Shown here: one piece after another, positions 9,222 to 18,053 of the stretch
Position numbering within the stretch: the stretch's first letter is position 1
Layout of the letters: every line of letters starts with the position of its first letter
Assembly: GCA_963786445.1 (NCBI GenBank)
Contig: CAWAZU010000008.1
Coordinates: forward strand, 248,001-312,000
Direction of reading: 5' to 3'
DNA from: JAFKFJ01 sp963786445
GTDB taxonomy: Bacteria > Pseudomonadota > Alphaproteobacteria > Acetobacterales > Acetobacteraceae
Length of the DNA: 64,000 nucleotides
The notes under the pieces: model-generated
Database searches by the model: none
What the model was told of the DNA's origin: nothing
The model's input: only the letters and a program-made list of their open reading frames with translations
Position numbers and translations under genes: made by a program

Positions 9222-10226
9222 ATGTTGCAGAGACGCCAGACGCTTCAACTCCTGGCCGCCGGCGCGGCCGCGGCGGCGGTTGCCGGCCGCTCGCCGATCG
9301 CGCGCGCCGCCGAGCCGACCATGGTGACGGTGGTGAAGATCACCGGCATCCCCTGGTTCAACCTGGTCAACAAGGGGCTGACGCACGGCGGCAAGCAGTT
9401 CGGTATCGACACCTCGATGGTCGGCCCGGCGCATGTCGATCCGGCGCAGCAGGTGCGGCTGGTCGAGGACCTGATCGCGCGCCGGGTGGACGTGATCGGG
9501 CTGGTGCCGCTCGACGTGAAAGTGCTCGCGCCGGTGCTGCAGCGCGCGCAGGCGGCGAAAATCCCGGTGATCACGCAGGAAGGCCCGAACCAGGACGGCC
9601 GCACCTGGGACGTGGAGCTGATCGACTCGGTGAAGTTCGGCGAGGAGCAGATGAAGGCGCTCGCCGGCTTCATGGGCGAGGCGGGCGAATACGTCATCTA
9701 TGTCGGCACGCTGACCACGCCGCTGCACAACAAATGGGCCGACGCCGCCATCGCCTACCAGAAGGCGCATTACCCGAAGATGAAATTGGCGGCAAGCCGC
9801 TATCCCGGCGCCGACGAGATCGACACCAGCGAGCGCACCACGCTCGACGTGCTGAAAGCGTTCCCGAACCTGACGGGCATCCTCGGCTTCGGCTCGAACG
9901 GCCCGATCGGCGCCGGCATCGCGGTGAAGCAGAAGCACCTCGCCGACAAGGTGATGGTGGTCGGCACCGTGGTGCCGTCGCAGGCCAAGCCGATGATCAT
10001 GGACGGCACCATCAAGGAAGGTTTCCTGTGGAGTCCGATCGACGCCGGCTACGCGATGGTCGCGGTGGCGTCGCGCGTGCTGAAGGGCGAGCCGATCGAG
10101 AGCGGGTTCGACGTGCCGGGCCTCGGCAAGGCGACCGTGGATGTGGCCGGGCGCGTGGTGGCGTGGAACGACATCCTGACGATCAACAAGCAGACCATCG
10201 ACGGGCTGATCGCGCAGGGGCTGTGA
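9222..10226 (+). CDS. Sugar ABC transporter substrate-binding protein (RhaS/LsrB-like)
   Basis: This 334-residue periplasmic binding protein starts at the ATG behind GAGGAAAC. The N-terminus is a signal peptide (LQLLAAGAAAAAVAG to ARAAEP). The body is a type I periplasmic-binding fold of the ribose/rhamnose/autoinducer-2 group, with KITGIPWFNLVNKGL near the mature N-terminus and VDVIGLVPLDVKVLAPVL in the first lobe. It is the first gene of a four-gene operon with an ATPase and two permeases, the arrangement of rhamnose and ribose importers. The actual sugar is unknown; the two dehydrogenases at the left end of the window are possible pathway partners. Confidence 0.92.
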   Translation: MLQRRQTLQLLAAGAAAAAVAGRSPIARAAEPTMVTVVKITGIPWFNLVNKGLTHGGKQFGIDTSMVGPAHVDPAQQVRLVEDLIARRVDVIGLVPLDVKVLAPVLQRAQAAKIPVITQEGPNQDGRTWDVELIDSVKFGEEQMKALAGFMGEAGEYVIYVGTLTTPLHNKWADAAIAYQKAHYPKMKLAASRYPGADEIDTSERTTLDVLKAFPNLTGILGFGSNGPIGAGIAVKQKHLADKVMVVGTVVPSQAKPMIMDGTIKEGFLWSPIDAGYAMVAVASRVLKGEPIESGFDVPGLGKATVDVAGRVVAWNDILTINKQTIDGLIAQGL

Positions 10227-10257
10227 CACCAGGCCGCAACACGACCATGCGGGCGCC

Positions 10258-11742
10258 TTGAGCAACTTCCTCGAACTGCGGCACATCTCCAAGCGGTTCG
10301 GGGGCGTGCAGGCGCTGACCGACGTGGACCTCGCCGTCACCGCCGGCGAGGTCCACTGCCTGATCGGCGAGAACGGGTCGGGCAAATCGACGATGATAAA
10401 AATCATCGCCGGTGTCACTGCACCCGATGCCGGCAGCGAGATCGTCATCGAGGGGAAGCGCGAGCCGCATCTGACCGCGATCCGCAGCACCGAGCTCGGC
10501 ATCCAGGTCATCTACCAGGACCTTTCGCTGTTCCCGAATCAGACGGTGGCCGAGAACATCGGCATCTTCCACCATCTCGGCCGGCCGCACGCGGTGAGCT
10601 GGCGGCGCATCCGCGACACCGCGGCGGCGGCGATGGCGCAACTGCGGATAGAACTCGACCCGGACGCGCTGGTCGGCAACCTGCCGGTGGCGAATCGGCA
10701 GCTGGTGGCGATCTGCCGCGCGATGGCCGCGCACGCGCGGTTCCTCATCATGGACGAGCCGACCGCGTCGCTGACGCGGCGCGAGGTGGAGACGCTGCTC
10801 GATCTGACGCTGGAACTCAAGCGCCAGGGCGTCACCGTGGTGTTCGTCAGCCACAAGCTGAAGGAGATCATGGCGATCGCCGAACGCGTCAGCGTGCTGC
10901 GCGACGGGCGCATGCTCGGCACGTTTGCCGCCGCGGAGATGGACGACCGGCGGCTCGCCGTGCTGATGACGGGAAAGGAATTTTCTTACCTGCCGCCGCG
11001 CGCGGATTTCGACTCGGCCGCGCCGGTGCTGGAAGTGCGCGACCTCAGCCGCGCCGGCGAATACGCGGATGTCGGTTTCACGCTTCGGCGCGGCGAGATT
11101 CTCGGCATCACCGGGCGGCTGGGCGCGGGGCGATCCGAGCTCGCGCTGTCGCTGTTCGGCATGACGCAACCGGATGCGGGCGAAATCCTGATGCACGGCA
11201 AACCCGTGCATCTCGGCAGCAACCGCGATGCGATCGCGCACGGCATCGCCTACGTGCCGGAGGACCGGCTGACGCAGGGGCTGGTGGTGGCGCAGCCGAT
11301 CGCGGCGAACATCCTGCTGACCGTGCTGGACACACTGCAGCGCGCGCTCGGCCTGATCCCGGCGCGCGTGCGTGCGGCGGCGGCCGAGCACTGGATTCGC
11401 AACCTCGCGATCAAGGTGGCGAGCGCCGAGCACGCGGTCCATACGCTCTCCGGCGGCAACCAGCAGCGCGTGGTGCTGGCGAAGTGGCTGGCGACCAAGC
11501 CCATCGTGTTGATCCTCGACACGCCGACCGCCGGCGTCGACGTGAACGGCAAGCACGGCATCTATGAAATCGTCGCGCGCCTCGCGGGCGAAGGCATGGC
11601 CGTCATCATGATCTCCGACGAAGTGCCGGAAGTGTATTTCCATTGTCACCGCGTGCTGGTGATGCGCGACGGGCGCATGGTCAGCAGCTTTGCGCCGCAC
11701 GATGCGCGCGAGGCCGACATCGAAGAGGCGGTGGATGCGTGA
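10258..11742 (+). CDS. Sugar ABC transporter ATP-binding protein (double ABC domain, RbsA/RhaT-like)
   Basis: This 494-residue protein carries two tandem ABC domains, the hallmark of the ribose/xylose/rhamnose ATPase family. The first has Walker A GENGSGKST near residue 38, a Walker B region LIMDEPTASL and the H-loop FVSHKLKE. The second has the degenerate P-loop GRLGAGRSE typical of this family, then LSGGNQQRVVLAKWL and LILDTPTAGVDVN. The start is a TTG at 10258, 31 bases after the binding-protein stop, with no strong ribosome binding site, so translation may depend on coupling. It overlaps the first permease by 8 bases. Confidence 0.94.
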   Translation: MSNFLELRHISKRFGGVQALTDVDLAVTAGEVHCLIGENGSGKSTMIKIIAGVTAPDAGSEIVIEGKREPHLTAIRSTELGIQVIYQDLSLFPNQTVAENIGIFHHLGRPHAVSWRRIRDTAAAAMAQLRIELDPDALVGNLPVANRQLVAICRAMAAHARFLIMDEPTASLTRREVETLLDLTLELKRQGVTVVFVSHKLKEIMAIAERVSVLRDGRMLGTFAAAEMDDRRLAVLMTGKEFSYLPPRADFDSAAPVLEVRDLSRAGEYADVGFTLRRGEILGITGRLGAGRSELALSLFGMTQPDAGEILMHGKPVHLGSNRDAIAHGIAYVPEDRLTQGLVVAQPIAANILLTVLDTLQRALGLIPARVRAAAAEHWIRNLAIKVASAEHAVHTLSGGNQQRVVLAKWLATKPIVLILDTPTAGVDVNGKHGIYEIVARLAGEGMAVIMISDEVPEVYFHCHRVLVMRDGRMVSSFAPHDAREADIEEAVDA

Positions 11743-12727
11743 CATTCTCCACCGGCTGACCGGCAGCCACGAGGGCCGGCTGTTCGTCGTCATCGTGGTG
11801 ATGGTCGCGGTCCTCGCCGCCACCACGCCGCACTTTTTTACGTTGCAGAACCTGTTCGACCTGATGACCAGCTACGCCTTCACCGGCATCCTGGCCGCGG
11901 GGCTGCTGGTGGTACTGATTTCCGGCGGCATCGACATTTCCTTCACGGCCACGGCGTCGGTCGCGCAATATGCCGCCGTGTCGGCGGCGCTGGCGTGGCC
12001 GCTGGGCTGGGTCGGCATGTTCGCGATCGCGATCACGGTCGGGCTGGCGCTCGGCCTCGTCAATGCGGTGCTGGTCAGCGCGCTGCGCATCTCCTCGATC
12101 ATCGTCACCATTGCGACGCTGAACATCTATTACGGCATTCTCGTGTTCTTCACGCACGGCAACTACATCTACACGCTGCCCGACTGGTTCGCGCAAGGCA
12201 TCAACTGGCCGATCCTGTCCGCGTATCACCAGACCTATGCGGTGAACCTGCAGATCCTGCTGCTGTTCGTATCCTTCGCGGCCGTGTGGGTGCTGCTGGC
12301 GCGCACCAGCACCGGGCGGCAGATCTATGCTCTCGGCGGCAACCGGGACGCGGCCGGGCGGGCGGGCTTCAACGTCTTCCGCCTCAACCTGCTGGCCTAT
12401 GGCTTGATGGGCGTCATGGCGGGTATTGCCTCGCTGGCGCAGGCGGAGCTCGACCAGTCGGTGATGCCGACGTCGCTGGTCGGGAAAGAGCTGCAGGTGC
12501 TGGCCGCGGTGGTGCTCGGCGGCGCCAGCCTGCTCGGCGGCGTCGGCAGCGTGCTCGGCGCGATCCTCGGGGTGACGCTGCTGGCGGTGCTGGAAAACGG
12601 CCTGATCATCGCCGGCGTGCCGTCGTACTGGCTGGACTTCTTCGCCGGGGCGATGATCCTTGTCGCGGTCAGCAGCACGGCGCTGGAACTGCGCGGGCGC
12701 CATCGCGCGAAAGCCGCCGCGGCATGA
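11735..12727 (+). CDS. Sugar ABC transporter permease 1 (RhaP/RbsC-like)
   Basis: This 330-residue membrane protein has about eight to ten hydrophobic segments and the conserved ISGGIDIS loop of branched-chain/ribose-type permeases near residue 68. The C-terminal VVLGGASLLGGVGSVLGA motif is the cytoplasmic coupling region that contacts the ATPase. The ATG at 11735 lies inside the end of the ATPase gene, and the stop overlaps the next permease as ATGA, so all three are translationally linked. It forms a heterodimeric channel with the following permease, as in RhaP/RhaQ. Confidence 0.93.
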   Translation: MRDILHRLTGSHEGRLFVVIVVMVAVLAATTPHFFTLQNLFDLMTSYAFTGILAAGLLVVLISGGIDISFTATASVAQYAAVSAALAWPLGWVGMFAIAITVGLALGLVNAVLVSALRISSIIVTIATLNIYYGILVFFTHGNYIYTLPDWFAQGINWPILSAYHQTYAVNLQILLLFVSFAAVWVLLARTSTGRQIYALGGNRDAAGRAGFNVFRLNLLAYGLMGVMAGIASLAQAELDQSVMPTSLVGKELQVLAAVVLGGASLLGGVGSVLGAILGVTLLAVLENGLIIAGVPSYWLDFFAGAMILVAVSSTALELRGRHRAKAAAA

Positions 12728-13758
12728 CCACGCTGTCGCGCGAGGCCAAGCCGCTGCGGAGCAGTGCGCCGTCGCTGCGGCTCGATCCGACCAACATCCG
12801 GCTGCTGGTGCTGCTGGCGCTGCTGGTGGCGCTGTTCTGGGCGGTGATCGGGCCGAAAGTGCTGGCGCTGCCGACGCTGCAGTCGATGGCGTTCCAGATG
12901 CCGGAACTCGGCATCCTGTCGCTGGCGATGATGGTCACGCTGCTGTCCGGCGGCCTCGACCTCTCCATCATCGCGACCGCCGATCTGTGCGCGCTGACCA
13001 TCGCCTTCGTGCTGACGCGCCATCCGGACGCGGCGGGGCTGGCGTTCGTGTTCTGGCAAGTCGCGGCGGTCGGCGCCGGCATCGCGGTGGCGCTGGCGAT
13101 CGGGCTGCTGAACGGGCTGGTGATCGCCTATGTCGGCGTCTCGCCCATCCTGGTCACGCTCGGCACCATGACGCTGGTGCGCGGCGCCGCTGTCGGGATG
13201 ACGCACGGCAACGTGCTGTCCGGCTTTCCGCCCTGGCTGCTCTATATCGGCAACGGCACGCCGCTCGGCATTCCGGCGCCGCTGATCGTGTTCGCCGTCA
13301 TCGCGCTGCCGGTCGCGGTGATGCTGACGCGTTCGCCGCTCGGCATCGCCATTGCCATGATCGGCTCGAATGAGAAGGCGACACGGTTCTCCGGCGTCGA
13401 TACGCGGCGCGTGCTGCTGAAAGTGTATCTGCTGTCGGCGCTGCTGTCGGCGGCGGCGGCGCTGGTGATGATGGCGCGCTTCAACTCCGCCAATGCCGAT
13501 TACGGCCAGAGCTATCTGCTCGTCACCATCCTGGCCGCCGTGCTCGGCGGCGTCGATCCGATGGGCGGGTTCGGCAAGGTCAGCGGCCTCGTTCTGGCGC
13601 TGATCGTGCTGCAGTTCATCTCCTCGGCATTCAACCTGCTCGGCATCAGCGAGTTTCTGACGCTCGCGATCTGGGGCGGCGTGCTGATCGCGGCGGCCGG
13701 CGTGCCGATGCTGCGCGACACGCTCGCCGCCACGTTCGGCCGGCGAACGCGGTCATAG
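12724..13758 (+). CDS. Sugar ABC transporter permease 2 (RhaQ-like)
   Basis: This 344-residue multi-span permease is a paralogue of the preceding one. It carries LLSGGLDLSIIA in the same place, a second GVSPILVTLGTMTLVRG block, and the coupling motif AAVLGGVDPMGGFGKVSG. A hydrophilic N-terminus of about 25 residues precedes the first membrane segment. It starts in an ATGA overlap with permease 1 and ends by overlapping the convergent MFS gene by 6 bases. It completes the SBP-ATPase-permease-permease set of the sugar importer. Confidence 0.93.
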   Translation: MTTLSREAKPLRSSAPSLRLDPTNIRLLVLLALLVALFWAVIGPKVLALPTLQSMAFQMPELGILSLAMMVTLLSGGLDLSIIATADLCALTIAFVLTRHPDAAGLAFVFWQVAAVGAGIAVALAIGLLNGLVIAYVGVSPILVTLGTMTLVRGAAVGMTHGNVLSGFPPWLLYIGNGTPLGIPAPLIVFAVIALPVAVMLTRSPLGIAIAMIGSNEKATRFSGVDTRRVLLKVYLLSALLSAAAALVMMARFNSANADYGQSYLLVTILAAVLGGVDPMGGFGKVSGLVLALIVLQFISSAFNLLGISEFLTLAIWGGVLIAAAGVPMLRDTLAATFGRRTRS

Positions 13759-15009
13759 CACCATCCGGTCCACGTCCCGCGGCACCGCGATCCACACCCA
13801 CGCCAGGTTGGCCAGCAGCAGCGCGGCGGTGACCAGAAACACCCAGCGCAGCCCGAGGGTCGCGGCGACCGCGCCGCCGGTCAGCGGCCCCAGCGAGTTG
13901 CCCAGGAACGTCGCCGACGCCGTCAGCCCATAGATCAGCCCGCGCTCGGAGGCCGGCACCAGCCGCCCGACCAGCGCGTTCGCCGTCGGCAGGATGCCGC
14001 CGATGAACATGCCGACGCCGAACCGCTCGGCGACGAACACCCAGTAGCTGCCGGCGAAGGCTTGCGGCGCGCTGAACAGCGCCGCGCCGAACAGGCTGAT
14101 CAGCAGCACGCGGCGATAGCCGAGCACGTCGCTGCGCTTGCCGAGGAACGGCGAGGCGATCACGTCGGCAAGCCCGGTCATCGAGAACGCCAGCCCGCTC
14201 AGCGTCGCCAGGTTCGGCACGTTGCCCACCAGTTGCTGGACATAGAGCGTGATCACCGGCTGCACCGTGCGCACGCCGAACTGCGCGAACAGCAGCACCA
14301 CGAACAGCGGCAGCAGCCCGGCCGACCCGGCCACCAGCACGCGCAGCCCGGCGAAGGCGGAGGTGCGGCGCTGCCCCGGCCTGGGCGGCGTGAACCGCTC
14401 GCGCACCAGCGCCCAGGCCAGCGCCATCGTCACCGCGGACAGGCCGGCCGTGAAGAAGAACGGCACGCGATAACTGCCGGTCAGGTCCGCGACCAGCCCG
14501 CCGACGATCGGCCCGGCCAGTCCGCCCACCAGTTGCCCCGTGGAGAGCCAGCCGAGCGCGAAGCCGAGCCGCCGCTCCGGCACCTGGCTCGCGACCAGCG
14601 TGATCGACGCCGCCGAAAACCCGGCGAAGGCGCCCATCAGCGCGCGCACGCCGAAAAACTGCCACACGGTCTGCGACAATCCCATCAGCGCGGTGAAGAA
14701 GGCGATCGCGAGGCTGGAGCGCAGCAGCATCAGCTTGCGCCCATGCCGGTCCGACAGCCGCCCCCAGATCGGCGAGACGAAGGCGGCGACCAGCGAGGTG
14801 ATGCCGTTGAGGATGCCGGTCCACCAGTCGATCGCCGCCGGCGCATGCACGCCGAGTTCCGGCAGGAACAGCGGCAGGATCGGACTGAGCACGGTGAAGG
14901 ACAGCGTCATGATGAACTGCATGCCCACCATGACCCAGAGCGTGCGTGCCCAGTCTTCCGGCTCCGGCGCGTCGATGCGTGGCGGCGGGCGGGACGGGGC
15001 CGCGTCCAT
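13753..15009 (-). CDS. MFS transporter, multidrug efflux type
   Basis: This 418-residue protein has the 12-segment layout of the major facilitator superfamily. The loop 2-3 signature reads GRLSDRHGRKLMLL, motif C-like glycines occur in GWLSTGQLVGGLAGP, and a second-half counterpart lies at FLGKRSDVLGYRRVLL. The ATG overlaps the stop of the upstream MarR gene as TGATG; a GTG one codon upstream is an alternative. Pairing with a MarR regulator suggests drug or aromatic-acid efflux under ligand control. The transported compound is unknown. Confidence 0.92.
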   Translation of the reverse strand: MDAAPSRPPPRIDAPEPEDWARTLWVMVGMQFIMTLSFTVLSPILPLFLPELGVHAPAAIDWWTGILNGITSLVAAFVSPIWGRLSDRHGRKLMLLRSSLAIAFFTALMGLSQTVWQFFGVRALMGAFAGFSAASITLVASQVPERRLGFALGWLSTGQLVGGLAGPIVGGLVADLTGSYRVPFFFTAGLSAVTMALAWALVRERFTPPRPGQRRTSAFAGLRVLVAGSAGLLPLFVVLLFAQFGVRTVQPVITLYVQQLVGNVPNLATLSGLAFSMTGLADVIASPFLGKRSDVLGYRRVLLISLFGAALFSAPQAFAGSYWVFVAERFGVGMFIGGILPTANALVGRLVPASERGLIYGLTASATFLGNSLGPLTGGAVAATLGLRWVFLVTAALLLANLAWVWIAVPRDVDRMVL

Positions 15010-15464
15010 CACGCCGGCTCCGGCTCGGCGGCGAGGTTGGCGCGGATCGCCAGCAGCGCCGCGGTCAGCGCCTCGACCTGTGCCGCGGACAGGCCGGCAG
15101 TCGCCTCGCGCCGCACCGCGGCGGCGATGGCGCGGATGCGGCGCAGCATCGGCTCGGCCGCATCGGTGAGCCAGACCGTGCGCACGCGCCGGTCGGTCGG
15201 GTGCAGCCGGCGCGTCACCAGCCCGCTGTCCTGCAAGCTATCGAGCAGGCGCACCAGCGCGATCGGCTCGATGTCGAGCTGCGCCGCGAGCGCGGCCTGG
15301 CTGATCCCCTGCTCGTGCGCGACGTGCAGCAGCACCGAGGCTTCCGAGCGGCTGAGCGGCAGCCCGTCCTCGCGCGCGAGCTGCACGAAGCGCCGGCGCA
15401 GCATCCGCGACGTGTCGTGCAGCAGGAACCCGAGCGTCTGGCGCATCGGCGCGCGCTTGCCCAT
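15009..15464 (-). CDS. MarR-family transcriptional regulator
   Basis: This 151-residue winged-helix protein has the MarR layout. An N-terminal dimerisation helix is followed by the helix-turn-helix around ISQAALAAQLDIEPIALVRLLDSL, interrupted in the middle by the recognition-helix start. The wing is TRRLHPTDRRVRTVWLTD with the typical DRR turn, and a C-terminal helix follows. It is cotranscribed with the downstream MFS gene (stop and start overlap). It probably represses the pair by binding the paired TATCTA-GAT sites just upstream, with a small aromatic or drug ligand as inducer. The binding sites are seen; the regulation is inferred. Confidence 0.93.
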   Translation of the reverse strand: MGKRAPMRQTLGFLLHDTSRMLRRRFVQLAREDGLPLSRSEASVLLHVAHEQGISQAALAAQLDIEPIALVRLLDSLQDSGLVTRRLHPTDRRVRTVWLTDAAEPMLRRIRAIAAAVRREATAGLSAAQVEALTAALLAIRANLAAEPEPA

Positions 15465-15504
15465 CGACAGCCTCTCCGGTGGAGCTGCGCGCAGAAATAG
15501 CGCC

Positions 15505-15530
15505 TATCTATGATAGAGGTTATCTACGAT
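15505..15530. promoter_or_regulatory. Candidate MarR operator, two direct copies
   Basis: TATCTATGAT (15505-15514) and TATCTACGAT (15521-15530) are near-identical decamers whose starts are 16 bases apart. The first also lies in the perfect inverted repeat CTATC-TAT-GATAG. They sit 40-66 bases upstream of the MarR start and stand out as AT-rich in this genome. Confidence 0.5.
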
Positions 15531-15576
15531 CGGCGCATTGCGCCCATGCGGGATGCGGGACGATGGCGAGGGTGTG

Positions 15577-17149
15577 CTACCGCGCCACCGCCGCCGCTGC
15601 GGGCGCGCCGGCCCAGGTGCCGCCCTCCAGCCGCCAGCCGAGCGCGATCGCCTGCGCCACCAGCCGGCGATACACGCGCTCGCGCACCGGGCCTTCGGTG
15701 ACCAGCTGCGCGCAGCCGCGGCGATGCCACACCGCCCGCGCGAAGGCCGGATGCGCCATCACCACGCTCGCCGCCCTCGACGAAGGCGGCGCGGTTGCCG
15801 GTGTCCAGATAGCTCTCCGCCGGCAGCCCGTCGGCCAGCAGCACGCCATGCGCCGGCAGTTCCACGTGCCAGTAGGTGACTTCGTCCACGTCCTCCTGCC
15901 GCACGGTGGCGTCGTTGAGCAGGTAGCGCACCGGGATCAGCACGCCGTCGCAAAACACCGCATGGTCGGGCGACAGGCGCACGTCGCGGAGCGGGCGGCC
16001 GAGGCCGAAGGCGTGGGCGGCGATGCGCACCGGCCGCAGATCGGCGGAACGCGGATGGCGCCGGCAATCGACGCGGCGATGGCCGAGCCAGACCACCGGC
16101 GCCGTGCCGCCTTCGGCCAGGATCACGCGCTCGCCGATGCGCAGTTGCTCCACCGCGACCGCGCCGCGCTCGGTGGCGATGCGCGTCGCCTCGGCGTAGC
16201 ACGGTGTCAGCTCCGCCAGCGCCGCCGCGGCGAGCGCCTTGTGGCCGGTCTCGGTCGGATGCAGGTGGTCGAAGAACAGCGACAGGTCCTGCGCCGCCGG
16301 TGCGGTCTCTGCCAGCGTGCCGCTGGCATCGCTGGTGAAGTTGCCGCTCCACACCGGCGACGTCACGTCGGTCAGCCCGTAGCCCAGCGGATCGGCCACC
16401 GCGTTGTCCACCAGCGCGTAGGCGTCGAGGACATGGACGTCCAGCGAATCCGTCTCCGCCAGCGTCGTGAGCTGGCTGCTCAGGTCGCTGTTGTAGTCAG
16501 CGGTGAGCTGCGACGCCTCGGCGTCGAACGCCGCCGACGGCGTGTTGCTGCCGTTGGCCAGCCCCTGCATCACCTCCGGCGTCTTGCCGAGGTCGGGCAC
16601 GTTCATCACCATGAAGTCTTTTGCGCCGTCCTTGGCCAGCGAGGCGACGAAGCTGACCTCGTTGCTGACGGCGTCCGCGATGTCGGTGGTCTGCTGCTGC
16701 GCCGTGAGCGCGGCGTCGGCAAAAATGTCGAGCAGGTCGTTGGCGCCGATCGAGAGCGTGTAGAGCGCGTTCGCCGCGGGGCTCGACACCAGCTTCTGGA
16801 ATTCCGCAAGCTGCGCCGGCAGCGAGATCGCCAGGATTTCCGGATCGCCGGCGTTCTGCGGCGTCGCCCCGGTCTCGGCCCCGCCGACCGCGAAATCGTG
16901 GCCGCCGATCTCGCTCGGCGCCAGCGTGCCCAGGCCGAGGGTGACCGAAAGGTCCTGCACCCAGGTCGGCCCGTTGGAAAACACGTTGGCGGAGACCGGG
17001 CCGAGCGCGGTGCTGTAGCTGGCCTGGTAATACGGCGGCGAGACCGGTTCGCTCGCCCCCGCAGCTTTCGTGATGAGCGACAGGTTCCCGGCATCGGACA
17101 GGCTGTCGCCGAAGGCGTAGAGGGTGCCAAAACTCGGGGTCTGCGGCAT
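15577..17149 (-). pseudogene. GDSL/SGNH esterase fused to a Hint domain, one-base frameshift
   Basis: The protein starts with a GDSL lipase domain: FGDSLSDAGN (nucleophile Ser) at residues 13-22, SIGANDLLD in the middle, and the Asp-His pair in DHLHPTETGH near residue 290. At Cys317 a Hint (intein/hedgehog-like) domain begins (PCYAEATRIATERG), continuing through GERVILAEGG and RLSPDHAVFCDG. The frame breaks after AAFVEGG at about 15771-15775. The expected continuation (VVMAHPAFARAVW to the end near 15577) is in the next frame, so one extra base is present. No signal peptide is evident. The fusion suggests a secreted hydrolase with a self-processing or autocatalytic tail, as in other Acetobacteraceae Hint proteins. 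Confidence 0.8.
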
Positions 17150-17216
17150 CGAAGCTGCTCCTTCTCTGCGTCCGGTCCCACTCCAAGCGCCGGCGGCGGG
17201 TCCGGGTTCGTCGCGG

Positions 17217-18047
17217 CTATGCCAGCCGCAGCATCGCCGCCCCCGCCGCGATCGCGCCGGCCGCCGCCCAGCCGCGTGCGCCCGGCCGCTCGCCCAGTAC
17301 CGCGCGGGCCAGCACCAGGCCGAACAGCATCGCCGTCTCGCGCAGCGCCGCGACCGGGGCCACGTCGGCGCGCGTCATCGCCCACAGCGCCACGCCATAC
17401 GCCGCGATCGAACACGCCGCCCCGGCCGCCGCGCGCAGCGCCTGCCGGCGCGTCGGCAGGCGCAGCACGCCGAAGCGGCGCAGCCACAGCAGCGTCGGCA
17501 CGGCACTCAGCACGAACAGCCACAGCGCATAGCCGACCGGCGAGCCGGAGGCGCGCGCGCCGACGGCGTCGTTGATCGTATAGGCCGCGATCACCACCGC
17601 GTTGGCGAGCGCGAACAGCACCGCCGCCCGCTCCTCGGCCGCGCCGCGCCGTCGCGCCAGCAGCGCCACGCCCGAGCAGATGCCGCCGATCCCGACCCAG
17701 GCGAGCACCGGCAGCCGTTCGCCCAGCAGCACCCAGGCGGCCAGCGTGGTCAGCATCGGCGCACTGCCCCGCATCAGCGGATACGCCAGGGCCACCCCGC
17801 CGCGCGTGTACGCCTCGGCGATCAGCGCATAATAGAGGCCGTGCAGCGCCGCTGAGATCACAAGATGCGGCCACGCCGGCGGCAGCGGCTGGCGCAGCAA
17901 CGGCAGCGCCACGGCGGCAAGGATCGCTGCGGCCGCCGCCAGCAGCGCCGTCTCCTGCCGCCGGTCGCCGCCGAAGCGGATGGCGACGTTCCAGGTCGCG
18001 TGCAATGCGGCGCCCGCCAGCACCGCCGCCATCACCGCGGCGGACAC
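17217..18047 (-). CDS. EamA/DMT-superfamily transporter
   Basis: This 276-residue protein is almost entirely hydrophobic. It shows two repeated halves of about five membrane segments each, the arrangement of EamA drug/metabolite transporters. The first-half block YPLMRGSAPMLTTLAAWVLLGE is the typical EamA repeat end, cut here by a proline-rich turn, and the second half repeats it in modified form ending VLGERPGARGWAAAGA. Family members export amino acids or metabolites across the inner membrane. The substrate cannot be deduced. It lies 6 bases downstream of the AI-2E transporter gene and may share its transcript. Confidence 0.88.
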   Translation of the reverse strand: MSAAVMAAVLAGAALHATWNVAIRFGGDRRQETALLAAAAAILAAVALPLLRQPLPPAWPHLVISAALHGLYYALIAEAYTRGGVALAYPLMRGSAPMLTTLAAWVLLGERLPVLAWVGIGGICSGVALLARRRGAAEERAAVLFALANAVVIAAYTINDAVGARASGSPVGYALWLFVLSAVPTLLWLRRFGVLRLPTRRQALRAAAGAACSIAAYGVALWAMTRADVAPVAALRETAMLFGLVLARAVLGERPGARGWAAAGAIAAGAAMLRLA

Positions 18048-18053
18048 GCGCCG

